Source: Ignelater luminosus
Taxonomy: Eukaryota > Arthropoda > Insecta > Coleoptera > Elateridae
Assembly: GCA_011009095.1 (NCBI GenBank)
Contig: VTPC01000503.1
Coordinates: 46,720 to 110,719, forward strand
Length of the DNA: 64,000 nucleotides
Reading direction: 5' to 3'
The first letter of the stretch is position 1, and the number at the start of each line of letters is the position of its first letter. Shown here piece after piece: positions 61,038 to 64,000 of this stretch. Both the position numbers and the translations under genes were made by a program. The notes under the pieces are model-generated. The model saw only the letters and a list, made by a program, of their open reading frames with translations. It searched no databases and was not told the DNA's origin.

Positions 61038-61248
61038 CAGTCAACTCATAAAGTAATGTCGCAAAATGTTTTACATTTTACCGTTTAACTTCTCATTTAA
61101 TGGCAAATTCTGCATTTCATAGATAGTAATCGATTAACCAAAATTAATTTATTGAGTTAGTATTTATGGATTGCAAAGATTGTTATTAATTTTGACATTG
61201 CATACCAGAATGTAAATCATTTTGCGACATTACTTTATGAGTTGACTG
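61038..61248. mobile_element. Small mariner-type MITE, 211 bp
   Basis: Perfect 31-bp inverted ends beginning CAGTCAACTCATAAAGTAAT sit at 61038-61068 and 61218-61248. They are flanked by TA at 61036-61037 and 61249-61250, and the match continues imperfectly inward. There is no coding capacity. It needs a transposase supplied elsewhere, and its ends differ from those of the DD41D element in this window. Confidence 0.93.
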
Positions 61249-61250
61249 TA

Positions 61251-62720
61251 CTATATACGATACTGTTTTTTGAAGGATAAATAAAGCTGGTATCTTTAAA
61301 AGTAAACAACGAAATGGCAAAAAAGATCTATAAATGAGATATTACTAAAATTAAAGTTGATTGTAGTCAAATAATGAAATAAATCTCACAAAAACTGCAA
61401 CACCTGACAGAAAAACTAGAACCACCGATGTGTAAGTTATAACTTTATACGTGCAGCTTGATTTTCCTCTTTGGTACGCATGCTTGAATAGCGCTCAAGT
61501 TCGAGCTGGCTCGTTTATACCTTTTTCGTTGCCTAGTTGTCTCCGTAAATAGTGCATTTGCATATTAAATTGAAACATTTTTTAACTATTTTTAAATATG
61601 AAATTAGTTTAGAGTTTTGATGTTGAACATTTAAATATGCACATGATCGACATTTAAAAAAGTACAAAGAGGAGTACTTTTAATGTTAAGTAAAACTTGC
61701 TGTTTTGAAAGAGTAGCGAGTTTTGTAAGAAAAAAGTGCAAATAAAAGCAGCGTACTTGCAGCTGGTCTCGCGTATTGTTCCATTTGTTATTTGAAGTTT
61801 TTTATAGCTATTTCTTTTTTAAGTAAAGCAAATTGTTTTAGCGATCCTTTGATAAAAAGAATTCTACGTACACCTTTTTTGTTTTTTGTTTTATTAAAAC
61901 AAAGTAAAGCTGTAACAAATGGTTTTCGTTAAATATAAATATTAAACAAAAATTCCACTCATTTTTTTCTTTAAATGCCAATTGGAATATTGTTTGTTTG
62001 AAGTTATAAAAGCGCATTGAAATTAAGACAATTGATGATGGAATAAAACTTGGTTTTACTTAAAAGAGTTTTAATAACGTAGTATTGCAGTTGATTAAGC
62101 TAAAGCTAGACTAAGGCCAGTTTCGTAATGGATATCGCCTTTATGGTTAGAAATTTTTAGAAGATTTATGTTACGCTACTGAAAATAAAAACAATTGCCC
62201 AATTTAGGAAGTCTACGAATAATTTAGGAACTAATAGTGTTGTGTATTGTTTTTATAAGATGTGCCATTTTCGAGTAAAATGGAATTTCTTCGAAGTCCT
62301 GCAATATCGAAATTACAGCGACACGTTGTTCATACCCGAACTGCCTTCCTTCCTTTGAAGAGTGAAGAAATAATGGGCCTCTTTAATATCGATTGTATTG
62401 TTGGATGCTAGTACTCAATCTATCAATAACTTGGTTATAGTGTTTCTTTGAATCTTTCAAAGATAAGTAGATTAGGTGTATTTGAACGAAAGAACCAAGC
62501 TATTTAGTTTATTTAATGAACCAATTTTCTAGATGTTTCTTTGATTTTTATACGATATTATAACATGAGATATAAATTCTGCAGTAAGTTGTGCTTTAAT
62601 TTCACTAAGAGTAACCCATTAAAAGCATGTGCAATGTAGAACTACACACACATAAAGTTAAAAGCTTCAAAGGTACTTTTCTCATCTCCTCTCTTTCAAC
62701 TTTTGTTCTTTTCTTTACAG
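61251..62720. other. MCU intron, last part
   Basis: No gene is recognised. It ends with a good acceptor, TTCTTTTCTTTACAG, at 62720. Confidence 0.6.
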
Positions 62721-62853
62721 GTTAGACGATATAAAAGGTGTAATTAGTAAATTATACGAAACTCTTCACGTTGAAGACTTCCACGTACAAAAAGAGAAAG
62801 ATCTTCAAGCACAATTAGAACTTTTACAACAAGAAATACTGCCCTTGGAACAG
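62721..62853 (+). CDS. MCU: MCU exon encoding the first coiled coil
   Basis: The next MCU exon on the plus strand. The acceptor is CTTTACAG at 62720 and the donor GTGAGT at 62854. Its first base completes the Arg codon begun at 52886-52887, and it ends in phase 0. The joined reading is EEVKR-LDDIKGVISKLYETL, followed by HVEDFHVQKEKDLQAQLELL and QQEILPLEQ. This is the matrix coiled-coil helix that leads to the first transmembrane segment in MCU proteins. The exact phase match over a 9.8-kb intron confirms that the two exons belong together. The pore helices and the DIME selectivity motif are not in the window and should follow past 64000. Confidence 0.95.
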
Positions 62854-64000
62854 GTGAGTAAATAAATTACCTTTGTTTGAAACTTTTACGTGATGCGAAC
62901 ATAGACGAGAAAAAAAGGAAAATTTATTTACTCTTTATGGAATTATTTACCAAGAAACAATACAACCGAATATTAGATACATCTGTAAATTAAATTTTTA
63001 ATATCGTTTTCTCCTTTGTTTCGTTTGTTCCGGGACGAAGCCAACGTACTACTATACGTTGTTGCTGTTTATCCAATAACTTAATCCGAAAGTTCTGAAT
63101 GCAGTTTTTTAGACTTTGCTATTTTATGTCGGGCATTATTGAAAAGTTTTTCGCTAACAGGAGCTATTAAAAAGCGGATAAAAGTTTCTATGTTGTTACA
63201 CTAATTCTGAAGTTACGTTGATATTAAAGTCATATTTATACTGCTTTTATAGTTAGTTATATCTTTTTAATATGCGCTGCTTTATGGTAATAACTGTTAG
63301 AGTGTTTTAACGTAGCTCTATCTATCTATAGTCCATGTTCTGGCTTTTAAGTAGAATTATTGCATAAATGACTATATATACACTGTGTATTGATAAATTA
63401 GATTTGGCCTTTAGGTAGGTCGTTAAAAGCATGATCAGCTGATTATTATTATTATTATAAAATCAGTAAATAATATAAAAGTTAGTGAGTAATTCCATAT
63501 ATTTGTAAAATCCATTATTAAATATTTAGGGAAGCTTTCTTAGGTTTACACTTAAAAACAAGGACATAACCGCATGTTTGAAATCAACCTCAAGTGAGAA
63601 ACAGTAAAGGTAACAAATAAAGGCTTAAAATGTAAAATCTGAAATTCCAAAGAGGAATTCATTTTAACAGCTACCATGGCATGTAGCTGTGACCTAAAAT
63701 AAGAAACTGGGTGATCTGAAAAGCTTAATCAAAAACTTTTACTAACCAAAAGTGTTCACATATCGTCGATGCGAAGGCTTGTACTCTTTTTTATCATTTG
63801 TTTCTATCCGACCCCTTGTATTTTGAAATCAACACGGAAAACCCCGGATATGAATTTAACTACCCTTTCGCTTGGTTGCTACCTACTTTGAATTAATATT
63901 TTAAATAGGAATTGCATGAACTCAAACCAAAGGTTTAGAAATGTCCACAATCTTACACGGAACGGTAACGACTCTATTTACCTAAGAACATTACAATTCT
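62854..64000. other. Start of the next MCU intron
   Basis: No further exon was found before the window ends. A short ATT microsatellite lies near 63446. Confidence 0.6.

Overview
The window looks like insect nuclear DNA. It is AT-rich and sparse in genes. Introns are of animal type, and transposable elements belong to families common in insects: Tc1/mariner, RTE-like LINEs, an RNase H-bearing LINE, a Penelope-like element, and many short inverted-repeat elements ending in CAGGGTG or CAGTCAAC. The sequence does not fix the insect order.

The backbone is part of the mitochondrial calcium uniporter gene (MCU) on the + strand. Two exons are certain: 52584-52887 (N-terminal matrix domain) and 62721-62853 (first coiled coil). 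They are about 9.8 kb apart and their reading phases match. The transmembrane pore and DIME motif must lie past 64000, and the transit-peptide exon(s) were not found. At 12588/12589 a strong acceptor is fused directly to GTAAGT, with a second GTAAGTGA donor 52 nt downstream. This is either a 52-nt exon or a recursive-splicing ratchet point. If it belongs to MCU, the intron after it is about 40 kb.

Two complete paralogous genes of unrecognised family lie on the same strand between that signal and the first certain MCU exon. They are at 16543-18647 (680 aa) and 30076-32972 (944 aa). Each has a hydrophobic leader exon, a phase-0 intron of exactly 62 bp, and one long exon. They share four cysteines (C-x5-C and C-x4-C-P-[VI]-E), and a poly(A) signal follows each within about 60 bp. 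They are probably secreted. The second carries a Thr/Pro-rich linker and an extra C-terminal region of about 350 residues.

The rest is repeat-derived or unexplained. From left to right: an RTE-like LINE remnant (4740-5750, -); dispersed repeat copy A (8040-8367); an apparently intact DD41D mariner element with 31-bp perfect terminal inverted repeats (10573-11877); a DUF7869-type pseudogene with a small intron (20213-21724); a 9-bp GC-rich minisatellite between 13-bp inverted repeats (25495-26064); a 709-bp inverted-repeat element (26095-26803); an RNase H LINE tail (26840-27370); repeat copy B (34959-35240); a Penelope-like C-terminus (37735-38260, -); an RTE-like LINE (43748-45230); a 996-bp foldback element with about 400-bp arms and a transposase fragment (48557-49552); a 960-bp inverted-repeat element (55996-56955); about 275-bp tandem units running into a 400-N gap (59107-60244); and a 211-bp MITE (61038-61248).

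The MCU protein would act in the inner mitochondrial membrane. The two nested genes have no visible functional link to it beyond position and strand.
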